DNA of 64,000 nucleotides, from positions 81,034 to 145,033 of the forward strand of contig JBKQRT010000320.1 of the NCBI GenBank assembly GCA_052143895.1, in the 5' to 3' direction. Numbering within the stretch: the first letter of the stretch is position 1; each line of letters begins with the position of its first letter. The position numbers and the translations under genes are program-made. Positions 7,782 through 16,901 of this stretch are shown here, one piece after another. This DNA comes from Bog-756 sp052143895 (lineage in GTDB: Bacteria; Actinomycetota; Acidimicrobiia; Acidimicrobiales; RAAP-2). A model generated the notes under the pieces. It was given only the letters and a program-made list of their open reading frames with translations. It was not told the DNA's origin and did not search any database.

Positions 7782-9184
7782 CCGGGCTGCTGGTGGTCGA
7801 CGTCGAGCTGCCCACCGGCCGGGCCGACATCCGGTGCCGTGACGGAAGGGTGCAGGAGGTCGGACCCGACCTGGCACCGCGGCGCGGGGAGACCGTCCTG
7901 CGCGGCGCGGCCGCCGCCCTCCCGGGCCTGCACGACCACCACCTGCACCTCATGGCCATGGCGGCGCGGGCGACCTCGCTCGACGTCGGCCCCGGTGTGG
8001 TGTCGGACGCCGCGGACCTGGGACGCGTGCTCCGGGACGCCGCCGCCCGGACGGCGCCGGGCGCCTGGCTCCGCGCCGTGGGCTACGACGAGGGCATCGC
8101 CGGCCGCCTCGACCGCAGGGCGCTCGATGCCCTGGTCGGCGACCGCCCGGTCCGGGTCCAGCACCGCTCGGGGCACCTGTGGGTCCTCAGCTCGGTGGCG
8201 TGCCGGGCGCTCGAGGTCGACCGTGACCGCGCCCCCGGGGTGGAGCGGGACCCCGTCGGCGTGCCGACCGGGCGCCTCGTCGACCGGGACGGCTGGCTCG
8301 GCTCGCACCTCCCCCAGGGCGATCCCCCCGACCTCGGCGGGGTGAGCCGCCGGCTGGCGGCCTACGGCGTCACCGGTGTCACCGACGCCACGCCCACCGC
8401 CGAGGCCGCCGACCTGGCTGCCTTGGCCGACGCCCGGTGTGCCGGGACCCTCGTCCAGCGGGTGACGGTCATGGGAGGGATCGGGCTCGCCGGAGCCCGG
8501 GCACCGGCGGGGCTGGCGCTCGGGCCGACCAAGATCGTGGTCTCCGACTCCAGCTACCCGGGGGTCGACGAGCTGGCCGAGCAGGTCGCGGTCGCCCACC
8601 GCTGCGGCCGGCCGGTGGCGGTGCACTGCGTGACCCGGATCGCCGCCGTCCTGGCCGTCGCCGCCTGGGAGCTGGCGGGGTCCCGCGCCGGGGACCGGAT
8701 GGAGCACGGTGCGGTCCTCCCGCCGGACCTGGTGGACCGCCTGTCCGTGCTGGGCGTAACCGTGGTCACCCAGCCGTCGTTCGTGCTCGAACGCGGGGAC
8801 GACTATCTGCGGGAGGTGGAGGCCGACGACCGTCCCCACCTCTACCGGTGCGCCAGCCTGCAGCGACACGGGGTCGGCGTGGGCGGGAGCACGGACGCAC
8901 CGTTCGGGCCGGACGACCCGTGGGTGGCAATGTCCGCCGCGGTCGGGCGTCGGACCCGGTCGGGGGCGGTCGTCGGGGCGGGGGAGCGGCTCTCCCCGGT
9001 CCGTGCCCTGGCGCTGTTCCTCTCCGACAGCAGGGACCCGGGCGGGTCGGTCCGTGAGGTGCGACCCGGGGTGCCGGCCGACCTCTGCCTCCTCGACTGC
9101 GATCTGGACCGCTCCCTCGAGGACCTCGACGCCGGGCACGTGGTGGCGACCGCGGTCGGGGGGCGGCTGGTCCACGAGGCCTGA
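7778..9184 (+). CDS. amidohydrolase family protein (YtcJ-like)
   Basis: A 468-residue metal-dependent amidohydrolase. It has the short N-terminal composite sheet (LLVVDVELPTGRADIRCRDG), the HxH metal site in GLHDHHLHLMA near residue 50, a long exo-type insert, MEHGAVLPPDL near 310, and the GGSTDAPFGPDDPWVAM motif with its Asp ligand near 370, as in the YtcJ/exo-amidohydrolase group. The end VRPGVPADLCLLDCDL is the usual return to the beta domain. It is translationally coupled to the permuted CaiB gene, which argues that both serve one pathway, perhaps ring opening or amide cleavage before or after CoA transfer. The actual substrate is unknown. Confidence 0.85.
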   Translation: MTGLLVVDVELPTGRADIRCRDGRVQEVGPDLAPRRGETVLRGAAAALPGLHDHHLHLMAMAARATSLDVGPGVVSDAADLGRVLRDAAARTAPGAWLRAVGYDEGIAGRLDRRALDALVGDRPVRVQHRSGHLWVLSSVACRALEVDRDRAPGVERDPVGVPTGRLVDRDGWLGSHLPQGDPPDLGGVSRRLAAYGVTGVTDATPTAEAADLAALADARCAGTLVQRVTVMGGIGLAGARAPAGLALGPTKIVVSDSSYPGVDELAEQVAVAHRCGRPVAVHCVTRIAAVLAVAAWELAGSRAGDRMEHGAVLPPDLVDRLSVLGVTVVTQPSFVLERGDDYLREVEADDRPHLYRCASLQRHGVGVGGSTDAPFGPDDPWVAMSAAVGRRTRSGAVVGAGERLSPVRALALFLSDSRDPGGSVREVRPGVPADLCLLDCDLDRSLEDLDAGHVVATAVGGRLVHEA

Positions 9185-9281
9185 GCGAGGATCACGGTCG
9201 CGGTCCGCTGTCCGCGGGAGGCGCCCCCCACGTCGATAGCGACGTTCTCCTCGGCGGTTTGCAGTGTTCGCGTGGGGTGAG

Positions 9282-9310
9282 ATGACAGGATTCGGCGGGT
9301 CTGTCAGAAT
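9282..9310 (+). promoter_or_regulatory. sigma70-like promoter
   Basis: -35 ATGACA (9282-9287), 17-nt spacer, -10 CAGAAT (9305-9310). Transcription would start near 9317, after the first ATG at 9314, which supports the downstream start at 9347 for the following gene. Confidence 0.45.
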
Positions 9311-9346
9311 CGGATGGTCCGCACCGGGGGCGAGGGGGAGAGCGTC

Positions 9347-10642
9347 ATGGAGATCGACCAGATGGTGATGGTGAGCGTCGACGACCACGTCGTCGAGCCA
9401 CCGCACCTCTTCGAGGGGCGCCTGACGGCCAAGTACGCCGACCTCGCACCGCGGTTCATCACCAACGAGGACGGCACCAATGCGTGGCTCTACGAGGGCA
9501 ACGTGCTCCCGAACGTGGCGCTCAACGCCGTGTCCGGACGCCCGCGGGAGGAGTACGGACTCGAGCCGACGTCCTTCGACCAGCTCCGGCCCGGGTGCTA
9601 CGACATCGACGAGCGGGTCAAGGACATGGACGCCAACGGCGTGGTCGGCTCGCTGTGCTTCCCGTCGTTCCCGCAGTTCTGCGGGCAGCTGTTCGCCCGC
9701 ACCGAGGACAAGGACGTGGCCCTGGCCATGATCCGCGCCTACAACGACTGGCACATCGACGAGTGGTGCGGCACCCATTCCGGCCGGTTCATCCCCTGCG
9801 CCCTGCCCGCCATCTGGGACCCGGAGATCATGGCGGCCGAGGTGCGCCGGACCGCGGCCAAGGGGGTCCACGCCGTCACCTTCTCGGAGAACCCCTCCAA
9901 GCTCGGGTGGCCCAGCATCCACACCGACCACTGGGATCCCTTCTGGCGCGCCTGCAGCGACGAACAGGTGGTGGTCTGCCTGCACATCGGGTCGTCGTCC
10001 GAACTGGTCATCACGTCCCCCGACGCCCCGATGGACTGCCTCATCACCCTCACCCCGATGAACATCGTCAAGGCGGCCACCGACCTCGTGTGGTCACCGG
10101 TCCTGCGGAACTTCCCGGACCTCAAAGTGGCCCTGTCCGAAGGGGGCATCGGCTGGATCCCGTACTTCCTCGAGCGCATCGACTACAACTACGACCGCCA
10201 CCACGCCTGGACCGGACAGGACTACGGCGACCAGCTGCCGAGCCAGGTGTTCAACCGGAACGTGCTGACCTGCTTCATCGACGACCACTTCGGGGTGGCC
10301 AGCCGCGAGTACCTCGAGATGGACAACGTGATGTGGGAGTGCGACTACCCCCACTCCGACTCCACCTGGCCGACCTCCCCGGAAACGCTGTCCGCCAACC
10401 TCTCGGGCATCTCCGACCACGACCTCGACCGGATCACCCACCTGAACGCCATGCGCCACTTCCACTACGACCCCTTCACCGCCCTGGGCGGCAAGGAGCA
10501 CTGCACGGTGGGCGCGCTGCGGGCGCAGGCGGAGGGGCACGACATCTCCATCCGCTCCCAGGTGCGCGACGCCATCTCCAAGCGCGGCACGCTGGCCACC
10601 GACCTGCTCTCGGTGAGCTCGTCGGGCGACCGGTCCAGCTGA
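9347..10642 (+). CDS. amidohydrolase-2 / ACMSD-like metal-dependent hydrolase (paralogue 1)
   Basis: TIM-barrel hydrolase of the amidohydrolase_2 superfamily (431 residues), relatives of which are decarboxylases or hydrolases. Marks are VSVDDHVVEPPHLFEGR at the N-terminus, where DxH stands where HxH is usual, CFPSFPQFCGQLF near 100, TFSENPSKLGWPS near 180, VCLHIGSSS near 215 and WECDYPHSDSTWP near 330, whose Asp and His probably complete the metal site. ATG 9347 is preferred to ATG 9314 because a GGGGGAGAG ribosome site lies just upstream. Two close paralogues are at 26771 and 42984. A CaiB transferase follows after 84 nt. The function is not known. Confidence 0.83.
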   Translation: MEIDQMVMVSVDDHVVEPPHLFEGRLTAKYADLAPRFITNEDGTNAWLYEGNVLPNVALNAVSGRPREEYGLEPTSFDQLRPGCYDIDERVKDMDANGVVGSLCFPSFPQFCGQLFARTEDKDVALAMIRAYNDWHIDEWCGTHSGRFIPCALPAIWDPEIMAAEVRRTAAKGVHAVTFSENPSKLGWPSIHTDHWDPFWRACSDEQVVVCLHIGSSSELVITSPDAPMDCLITLTPMNIVKAATDLVWSPVLRNFPDLKVALSEGGIGWIPYFLERIDYNYDRHHAWTGQDYGDQLPSQVFNRNVLTCFIDDHFGVASREYLEMDNVMWECDYPHSDSTWPTSPETLSANLSGISDHDLDRITHLNAMRHFHYDPFTALGGKEHCTVGALRAQAEGHDISIRSQVRDAISKRGTLATDLLSVSSSGDRSS

Positions 10643-10726
10643 CCGTCGCCCCGGCCCGGCGGCCGCACCGCTGCACCTGCTGACGACGCTCTGCCGTCGC
10701 CCGCCCGAACAAAGGATCAGCCCACC

Positions 10727-11944
10727 ATGTCCGATGCACTGTCCGGAGTCCGAGTCCTCGAGGTCGCGGCGTGGACGTTCGTCCCGGCCGCCGGCGCGGT
10801 CCTGGCCGACTGGGGCGCCGACGTGATCAAGGTCGAGCACCCCGAGACCGGCGATCCCCAGCGCGGGCTCGTCTCCATGGGCCTCATCCCGGGCGGACCG
10901 AGCGCCGTCAACTACATCATGGAGCAGCCCAACCGGGGCAAGCGGAGCATCGGCATCGACATCGGCACCGACGGCGGCCGCGAGGTGCTCTACAAGCTGG
11001 CCGAGTCCTCAGACGTCTTCCTGACCAGCTTCCTGCCCTCGGTGCGCCAGCGCCTGCAGATCGACGTCGAGCACATCCGGGCGGTCAACCCCCGGATCGT
11101 CTATGCGCGCGGTTCCGGTCAGGGTCCCCACGGCGCCGACCGCGACAAGCCCGGCTACGACGGCTCCGTCTACTGGGGGCGTGGCGGCGTCGGTCACGCC
11201 CTGGCGCCGGGCGACGCCAAGTTCCCCATCGGCGGCCGGCCGGCCTTCGGCGACCTGGCCGGTGGCATGGCCATCGCCGGGGGCATCGCCGCCGGGCTCC
11301 TGCAGCGGGCCAACACCGGGGTGGCGCCGATCGTCGACGTCTCCCTCCTCGGGCTGGCCATGTGGCAGCTGTCGCCCGACATCGTGGCCTCTGGCCTCTA
11401 CGGCGGCGACCCGATGCCCAAGTTCACCCGCAGCGCGTCACCCAATCCGCTCGTCGGGAGCTACCGGACCAGCGACGACCGGTTCATCACCCTGATGATG
11501 CTGCAGGCCGACCGGTTCTGGCCCGAGTTCTGCACCTGCGTCGGCCGGCCCGACCTCATCGACGACCCCCGCTTTGCCGACGGTGCCAGCCGGTTCGCCA
11601 ACCGTGAGGCGTGCGTGCAGGAGTTCGACGAGCTGTTCGCCTCACGCACCTACGACGAGTGGAAGGCGACGCTGGCCGACCTGTCGGGGGCATGGGCCCC
11701 GGTCCAGATGCCGAGCGAGCTGGCCGACGACCCGCAGGTGGTGGCCAACGGCTACCTGGGCCACGTGCACCGCGACGACGGGAAGGAGTACGACCTGGTG
11801 GTCAACCCGGTGCAGATGGACGAGACGGCCGACCAGCTGCGGCCCGCACCCGAGCACGGCCAGCACACCGAGGAGATCCTGCTCGAGCTCGGCCTCGACT
11901 GGGACGCCATCATCGCCCACAAGGAGGCCGGCGACATCCTCTGA
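10727..11944 (+). CDS. CaiB/BaiF family CoA-transferase
   Basis: Formyl-CoA-transferase-type enzyme of 405 residues with the normal domain order, in contrast to the permuted copy at 6609. The Rossmann segment VLEVAAWTFVPAAGAVLADW followed by ADVIKVEHPETGDPQRG is at residues 9-45, RSIGIDIGTDGG near 70, and the nucleophilic Asp in AFGDLAGGMAIAGG near 170. The large-domain stretch YRTSDDRFITLMM is near 245 and the C-terminal NPVQMDETADQLRPAPEHGQ near 370. It would transfer CoA from a donor acyl-CoA to a carboxylic acid. It follows a metal-dependent hydrolase in the same direction, probably in one transcript. Confidence 0.9.
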   Translation: MSDALSGVRVLEVAAWTFVPAAGAVLADWGADVIKVEHPETGDPQRGLVSMGLIPGGPSAVNYIMEQPNRGKRSIGIDIGTDGGREVLYKLAESSDVFLTSFLPSVRQRLQIDVEHIRAVNPRIVYARGSGQGPHGADRDKPGYDGSVYWGRGGVGHALAPGDAKFPIGGRPAFGDLAGGMAIAGGIAAGLLQRANTGVAPIVDVSLLGLAMWQLSPDIVASGLYGGDPMPKFTRSASPNPLVGSYRTSDDRFITLMMLQADRFWPEFCTCVGRPDLIDDPRFADGASRFANREACVQEFDELFASRTYDEWKATLADLSGAWAPVQMPSELADDPQVVANGYLGHVHRDDGKEYDLVVNPVQMDETADQLRPAPEHGQHTEEILLELGLDWDAIIAHKEAGDIL

Positions 11945-11991
11945 TCCGGGCGCGCCCCGACCCAGGGCCGCCTGCGCCCGCCGCCGACGAC

Positions 11992-12756
11992 CTACTTGGG
12001 GGGGAACCGTAGGGCGCCGTCGAGCCGGATGTTCTCGCCGTTGAGGTAGGGATTGAGGACGATGCTCTCCACGAGCCGGGCGAATTCGTCCGGCTCGCCC
12101 ATCCGCCGGGGGAAGACGATGTTCTCCACCAGCTTGGCCTGCAGCTCCTCGGGCGCGCTCCGCATCAGGGGTGTCCCCATGGTGCCGGGCGCGATGGCGC
12201 ACACCCGGATGCCGACCGGAGCAAGGTCGCGCGCCAGCGGGAGGCTCATCCCGAGGATGGCCGCCTTGGCCGCGGCGTAAGCCACCTGGCCCGTCTGGCC
12301 CTCGTAGCCGGCGATCGAGGCGGTGTTCACGACGACTCCGCGCTGGCCGTTCTCGTCGGGTGGGTTGGCCGCCATCCGGGCCGCCGCCAGCCGGGTGACG
12401 TTGAAGGTGCCGAGGGTGTTGAGCTCGATGGTCGACCGGAACGCGTCCATCGCCAGCGGGGCGTTGTCGCGGGACAGTGTGCGCCCGCCCGAGCCGCCTC
12501 CGGCCACGTTGACCACCACCGACAGCGTCCCGAGGGCCTCGGCGGCGTCGAGCGCGGCCGCCACGTCGTCGTCGTCGTTCACGTCGCCACCAGTGGCGGT
12601 GCCCGAGCCGAGCGCAGCGACCAGTGTCCGGCCGGCATCCAACGCCCGGTCGAAGACCACCACCTCGAGGCCGAGTGCGGTGAGTCGCCTGACCGTGGCG
12701 GCGCCGAGGCCGCCGGCCCCGCCGGTGACGACGGCAGCGTGCCCGTGGAGGTCCAT
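11992..12756 (-). CDS. SDR family 3-hydroxyacyl-CoA dehydrogenase-like protein
   Basis: Short-chain dehydrogenase of 254 residues with the NAD site TGGAGGLG (residues 11-18), the D-rich GGDVNDDDDVAA, NVAGGGSGG in place of NNAG, and the catalytic pair YAAAK near 153-157. The insertion ARMAANPPDENGQRGVVVNT and the end RRMGEPDEFARLV ... LNGENIRLDGALR are typical of the type-2 3-hydroxyacyl-CoA dehydrogenase (HSD17B10-like) group, which oxidises 3-hydroxyacyl-CoA or hydroxysteroids. The ATG at 12756 is preceded by an AGGAG ribosome site. It lies downstream of the P450 gene on the same strand with a 53-nt gap, so the two are probably cotranscribed. Confidence 0.88.
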   Translation of the reverse strand: MDLHGHAAVVTGGAGGLGAATVRRLTALGLEVVVFDRALDAGRTLVAALGSGTATGGDVNDDDDVAAALDAAEALGTLSVVVNVAGGGSGGRTLSRDNAPLAMDAFRSTIELNTLGTFNVTRLAAARMAANPPDENGQRGVVVNTASIAGYEGQTGQVAYAAAKAAILGMSLPLARDLAPVGIRVCAIAPGTMGTPLMRSAPEELQAKLVENIVFPRRMGEPDEFARLVESIVLNPYLNGENIRLDGALRFPPK

Positions 12757-12809
12757 GGCTGCTCCTGTCGGTTGTCGGGTGGTGGGGGAGCGGGGTCCCC
12801 GCCGGGCGG

Positions 12810-14012
12810 TCAGGTGGCGGCCGTGAACACCATGGGGAACGTGTCGATCGAGCGGATCGACGGGGTGTACACGAGGGTGTGGCCCTCGGCGACTTCGTAC
12901 TCGGGGATGCGCCGGTGCCACTCCCGAACGGCGACCCGGAGCTCCTGGCGGGCGAGGTGCGAGCCCAGGCAGCGGTGCACACCGCCGCCGAAGGCGACGT
13001 GCCGGTTGACCTCGCGGTCGAACCGGACCACGTCGGCATCGGGGAGGTCGGCTTCGTCGGTGTTGACGGAACCGAGCATGACCATCACGCCGTCACCCTT
13101 GTGCACCGGACAGCCGGCGATCTCGGTGTCCTGCACGGCCACCCGGGCCACGCCCATGACCGGGGTCTCCCACCGGAGCAGCTCCTCGATGGCGGCGGGG
13201 ATGATCGAGGGGTCCTCGACGATCTGGCGCCGTTGCTCCGGGTGGACGGCGAGGTAGCCGAAGATGCAGTCGAGCGTGGCGGTGACCGTGTCGAGCCCGG
13301 CGATCAGGAACAGGAAGCAGATGTCGAGGATCTCCTCGCGGGTCAGCCGCTGACCGTCCACCGTGGCGTCGAGGAAGCGGCTCAGCAGGTCGTCCTCCCG
13401 CTGGCGTGCACGCTGGTCCAGAACCCCGTTGAAGTACTCGTAGATGGAGTCGGCCGTCTCCTTCTGGTACCGCTGGGTGACCTTGCCCCGGTAGGTGTCG
13501 CCGGTCACCAGGTGGGGCCGGATGATCCCGTCCTTCATCTTGAGGAACGTCGGGAGCTCGTCCAGGGGAAGGCCGAGGAGCCCGAGGAACACCTGGGTCG
13601 GGAACGGCACTGAGAACTCCTTCGAGAAGTCCACCTCGCCGCGGTCGATGAAGCCGTCGATCAGCTCGTTGACCCGCCGGGTGAGGGGCTCCTCCAGCCG
13701 GGCGACTTCCCGCGGGGCGAAGATGGGGTCGAGGAGCTTCCGGAATTTCTTGTGCTCGGGCGGGTCGATCTGGAGGGGGATGAGCGGTCGGACGTTCTTG
13801 AGGTCGACGGCGTCGATGTTCGACGAGAAGATGTCGGGCCGCCGCAGCACCTCGTCGACGTCGACCTTGCGGGTGAGCACCACCCCGATGCCCTCGACCG
13901 GCATGACCGGCATGGATTGCCGCAGCATCTTGAACATGGGCTGGGGATGGGCTGCCATCTCGGGGTCCATGGCGGCGAACGGATCGTCGTCGGCTACGGG
14001 CGCGGTGTCCAT
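12810..14012 (-). CDS. cytochrome P450
   Basis: Bacterial class I P450 of 400 residues, needing ferredoxin and reductase. Oxygen-activation motif AGLDT is at 238-242 (I helix, Asp replaces the more common Glu), ExxR at 277-280, and the haem loop FGGGVHRCLG with ligand C348. The N-terminus is polar without a membrane anchor. The ATG at 14012 has GAGGAG upstream, whereas the reading frame extends 15 codons further without support. It would hydroxylate a hydrophobic substrate before CoA activation. The ferredoxin gene at 19792 is a possible partner. It is not close enough by eye to name as CYP125, CYP142 or CYP124. Confidence 0.92.
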   Translation of the reverse strand: MDTAPVADDDPFAAMDPEMAAHPQPMFKMLRQSMPVMPVEGIGVVLTRKVDVDEVLRRPDIFSSNIDAVDLKNVRPLIPLQIDPPEHKKFRKLLDPIFAPREVARLEEPLTRRVNELIDGFIDRGEVDFSKEFSVPFPTQVFLGLLGLPLDELPTFLKMKDGIIRPHLVTGDTYRGKVTQRYQKETADSIYEYFNGVLDQRARQREDDLLSRFLDATVDGQRLTREEILDICFLFLIAGLDTVTATLDCIFGYLAVHPEQRRQIVEDPSIIPAAIEELLRWETPVMGVARVAVQDTEIAGCPVHKGDGVMVMLGSVNTDEADLPDADVVRFDREVNRHVAFGGGVHRCLGSHLARQELRVAVREWHRRIPEYEVAEGHTLVYTPSIRSIDTFPMVFTAAT

Positions 14013-14107
14013 GGGTGCTCCTCGAGGGGTGAATTGGCCGTACTCATCCTGGCACATCCATCGTTCCGCTCACAGGCTACGACGTCCACCGTCCGGGTGC
14101 CCGGCGC

Positions 14108-15130
14108 TCAGGCCGTCCGTCGGCGGATGAGGTCGAGGACGGGGTTGTCGTCGATCGGCAACATGAGCGGCTGTCCGGTGTCCCGCCGCAGGTAGCTGAT
14201 CCGGGTCATCACCGCCGCGCTCCGCACCATGGCCAGGGTCTCGTACCAGGCAAGGTCCGACGTGCGTCGACCGGCGAGGTCCTCGAAGAGCGTCACCGTG
14301 CCGTCCCGTTCCGGGAACCCTGGGGTGCGTTCGCCGAACAGGTCCTCCATGGTGAGCTCGAGCGCGGTGAGCCACGCCAGGTCATGCTCGGGGGCGCCGA
14401 TCGAGGTCATGTCCCAATCGAGGACGGCCCGCGGTCGGAGGTCGTCGCCGATGACGGCGTTCTCGAGCCGCACGTCCCCCCACAGCAACGCCGGCGCGGG
14501 CTCGGTGGCCGGCTGGTGCCGTCGGCACCAGCCGAGGGCGTCCGCCAGCACCGCCACCGGTGCCCCGTCACTCGACCACCGGAGGTAGTGGTCCCAGTGG
14601 TCCAGCTCTGCGGTGTTGTCGCGCCGGGGGATGCTCCCGTGCGCCGGGAGGTCGCTGCGGTGGACCCGCGCGAGGGCGCCGACGAAGTTCCGGTAGAGGG
14701 TGGCCCGGTCGGACCGAGGGAGCCCCAGGATCCACGGGTCCCGGTGGGCGAGGGCGCCGACGATGTGACCGTCGATCCGGGGCATCACGATGAACGCCTC
14801 GCCGATCCAACGCGGATCGGTCTCGAGCAGCGGATCGGCGACGGGGACGCCCGCTCCGGCAGCCGCCTGCTGGGCCTGCCACTGGGCGGTCAGGTCGTAG
14901 GCCGGGAAGCTTCCACCGCCCGTCGGCGCCAGGCGCAGGACGAGCGCCCGTTCGTGGCGGGCCCCGCCGGCCGACCAGGTCGCCTCGAAGAAGACGGTCT
15001 CGCTCGAGTAGCCCACCGACGGACGTCGCAACCCGGTCACCTCGACGCCGTCCGCTCCGGTGAGGGCGGTGAGCCAGTCGGCGACGCCGGCGGCCAGCGC
15101 CGCGTCGTCGCGCCCGGAGCTGTCGATCAT
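14108..15130 (-). CDS. phosphotransferase (APH-like kinase fold) family protein
   Basis: Protein of the aminoglycoside-phosphotransferase/ACAD10 kinase-like superfamily, 340 residues. Visible marks are the N-lobe segment VTGLRRPSVGYSSETVFF with ALVLRLAP, the catalytic loop WGDVRLENAV near 230 (Trp replaces the usual His of HGD) and the metal-binding DWDM near 250. Actinobacterial members sit next to acyl-CoA dehydrogenases and are thought to phosphorylate hydroxyacyl-CoA intermediates, by analogy with human ACAD10/11. That role is inference here. It lies 95 nt upstream of the P450 in the same direction and 202 nt from the divergent synthetase. Confidence 0.82.
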   Translation of the reverse strand: MIDSSGRDDAALAAGVADWLTALTGADGVEVTGLRRPSVGYSSETVFFEATWSAGGARHERALVLRLAPTGGGSFPAYDLTAQWQAQQAAAGAGVPVADPLLETDPRWIGEAFIVMPRIDGHIVGALAHRDPWILGLPRSDRATLYRNFVGALARVHRSDLPAHGSIPRRDNTAELDHWDHYLRWSSDGAPVAVLADALGWCRRHQPATEPAPALLWGDVRLENAVIGDDLRPRAVLDWDMTSIGAPEHDLAWLTALELTMEDLFGERTPGFPERDGTVTLFEDLAGRRTSDLAWYETLAMVRSAAVMTRISYLRRDTGQPLMLPIDDNPVLDLIRRRTA

Positions 15131-15332
15131 CGTGTCCCCCGTACTGGATGGCCGCCGCCGGTCGGCCGGCACGCATCCCGGATCTTGGCACCCACGCCCT
15201 GGCACCGTCGAACGACCCGCCGGCTCGGGGCCGGGACGGGCCCCCGGATGCCGGTCCGGGCGGGTGGCCTAGAGTGGCGGCGGCGCACGCACCGATCCGG
15301 CGAGGCGCCTGGACCACGGGGATGGAGGAAGG

Positions 15333-16889
15333 ATGTCGGTGAGGCTCCGGGCCACGTACCGCCAGGCCGGGGCCGCGTCGTACGGGCGGCCGGGCGGCGA
15401 CTGGGAGGTGCCGACGCTCGACCGGCTCCTCGCCGGCCCCCGCGACCCGGGCGCACTGGCCGTGGTCGACGGCGACGTCCGCATCGACGCCCGCACGCTC
15501 GACCGGCTGGCGTCGTCGGTGGCCGGCGGCCTGCGGGAGCTCGGCGTCCGGCGTCGGGACGTCGTGGCCTGGCAGCTGCCCAACTGGTGGGAGGCCCTGG
15601 TCCTCTTCCACGCCTGCTGGCGCTGCGGCGCGGTGGCCGCCCCCGTCCACCACCAGGTCGGGTCGGCGGAGGTCACCCGGATGCTGGCCGCGCTGGAACC
15701 GGCAGTGCTCCTGGGCACCCCCGGCCTGCCCATGGCCGGGGTGGCCGACACCATCGGCGTCCGCAGCGACGATGCGCGCTTCGAGCGACTGCTGGCCGCC
15801 CGGCCGCTCCCGTCCGGCGGTGCCCGCGGCTCCGACGTCGCCGTGGTCCTCTTCACCTCCGGCTCGACCGGCCAGCCGAAGGCGGTGCTGCACACCCACC
15901 GCGGCCTCTCCTACAAGGCCAGGAGCATGACCGGTGCGCACGGCCTGACCCCGGACGACGTCGCCCTCATGCCGTCACCGCTGGCCCACGTGTCCGGCCT
16001 GTTGAACTCGGTGCTCGTCCCGGGGGCGGCGGCCATGCCGGTGGTCCTCATGGAGAAATGGGACCCCGAGCGCGGCGTGCGGCTGGCCGGCGAGCACCGG
16101 GTGAGCTTCATGATCGGGCCGCCGACCCTGTTCATCGGCATGATGGACGTGCCGGGCTACCGCCGCCAGGTGACGAGCCTGCGGGTGGTGTCCTGCGGCG
16201 CCACGGGCGTGACTCCCGAGTTCATCGACTCGGCCCGCCACGGGCTGGGTGCATCGGTCAAGCGCACCTACGGGTCGACCGAGGCCCCGACCGTCACCAC
16301 GAGCCGGTGGTCCGACGAGGCGGACAAGGCCCGTGACACCGACGGGCACTCGGTCGGCGGGGCCGAGATCCGGGTGGCGGACCCGGCGACCGGTCGCGCC
16401 GTCCCCGCCGGGCACCGCGGCGAGGTCCTCGTCCGCGGTCCCGAGCTCTTCGTCGGGTACGGCGACGAGTCCCAGACCCGCGAGGCGGTGCGCCGCGGGT
16501 GGTTCGCCACCGGTGACCTCGGCATACTCGACCCCGAGGGCTGGCTCACCATCGTCGGCCGCCTGAAGGAGCTGATCATCCGCGGAGGCGAGAACATCGC
16601 CTCGGCCGAGGTCGAGCGCGTCCTCGAGCGGCACCCCGACATCCGCCAGGCGGTGGTCGTCGGCTGTCCGGACGAGCGCCTGGGCGAGCGGGTGGCGGCC
16701 TTCGTCGTCGGGGATCCCGCCATCGACGTGGAGGAGTGCCGGCGGTGGTTCGCCGGCCAGGGGGTGGCGCGCTTCAAGACGCCCGAACTCGTGGTCCACC
16801 TCGACGAGGTGCCGCTCCTCGGCGTGGGCAAGCCCAACCGGTCGGTGCTGCGTGAGCGGGCCGCGGCGTTGGGCGTCGCCGACCGGTAG
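15333..16889 (+). CDS. acyl-CoA synthetase (cyclohexanecarboxylate-CoA ligase-like)
   Basis: 518-residue AMP-forming ligase. A3 motif TSGSTGQPKAV near 172, A5 motif RTYGSTEAPT near 310, A7 FATGDLGILD near 395, hinge GRLKELIIRGGENI near 412 and the final GVGKPNRSVLRERA with the catalytic Lys. GGAGGAAGG directly before ATG 15333 fixes the start. The sequence style (VPTLDRLLAGPRDPGALAVVDGD) is that of ligases for alicyclic or aromatic acids such as AliA, but this is a weak specificity guess. It converges on the damaged enoyl-CoA hydratase with a 12-nt gap. Confidence 0.9.
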   Translation: MSVRLRATYRQAGAASYGRPGGDWEVPTLDRLLAGPRDPGALAVVDGDVRIDARTLDRLASSVAGGLRELGVRRRDVVAWQLPNWWEALVLFHACWRCGAVAAPVHHQVGSAEVTRMLAALEPAVLLGTPGLPMAGVADTIGVRSDDARFERLLAARPLPSGGARGSDVAVVLFTSGSTGQPKAVLHTHRGLSYKARSMTGAHGLTPDDVALMPSPLAHVSGLLNSVLVPGAAAMPVVLMEKWDPERGVRLAGEHRVSFMIGPPTLFIGMMDVPGYRRQVTSLRVVSCGATGVTPEFIDSARHGLGASVKRTYGSTEAPTVTTSRWSDEADKARDTDGHSVGGAEIRVADPATGRAVPAGHRGEVLVRGPELFVGYGDESQTREAVRRGWFATGDLGILDPEGWLTIVGRLKELIIRGGENIASAEVERVLERHPDIRQAVVVGCPDERLGERVAAFVVGDPAIDVEECRRWFAGQGVARFKTPELVVHLDEVPLLGVGKPNRSVLRERAAALGVADR

Positions 16890-16901
16890 GCGCGCCGCCG
16901 C

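Noticed and set aside
12810..14012. Assignment of the P450 to CYP125 or CYP142
   Set aside because: The general P450 motifs are clear, but no subfamily-specific signature could be recognised by eye.
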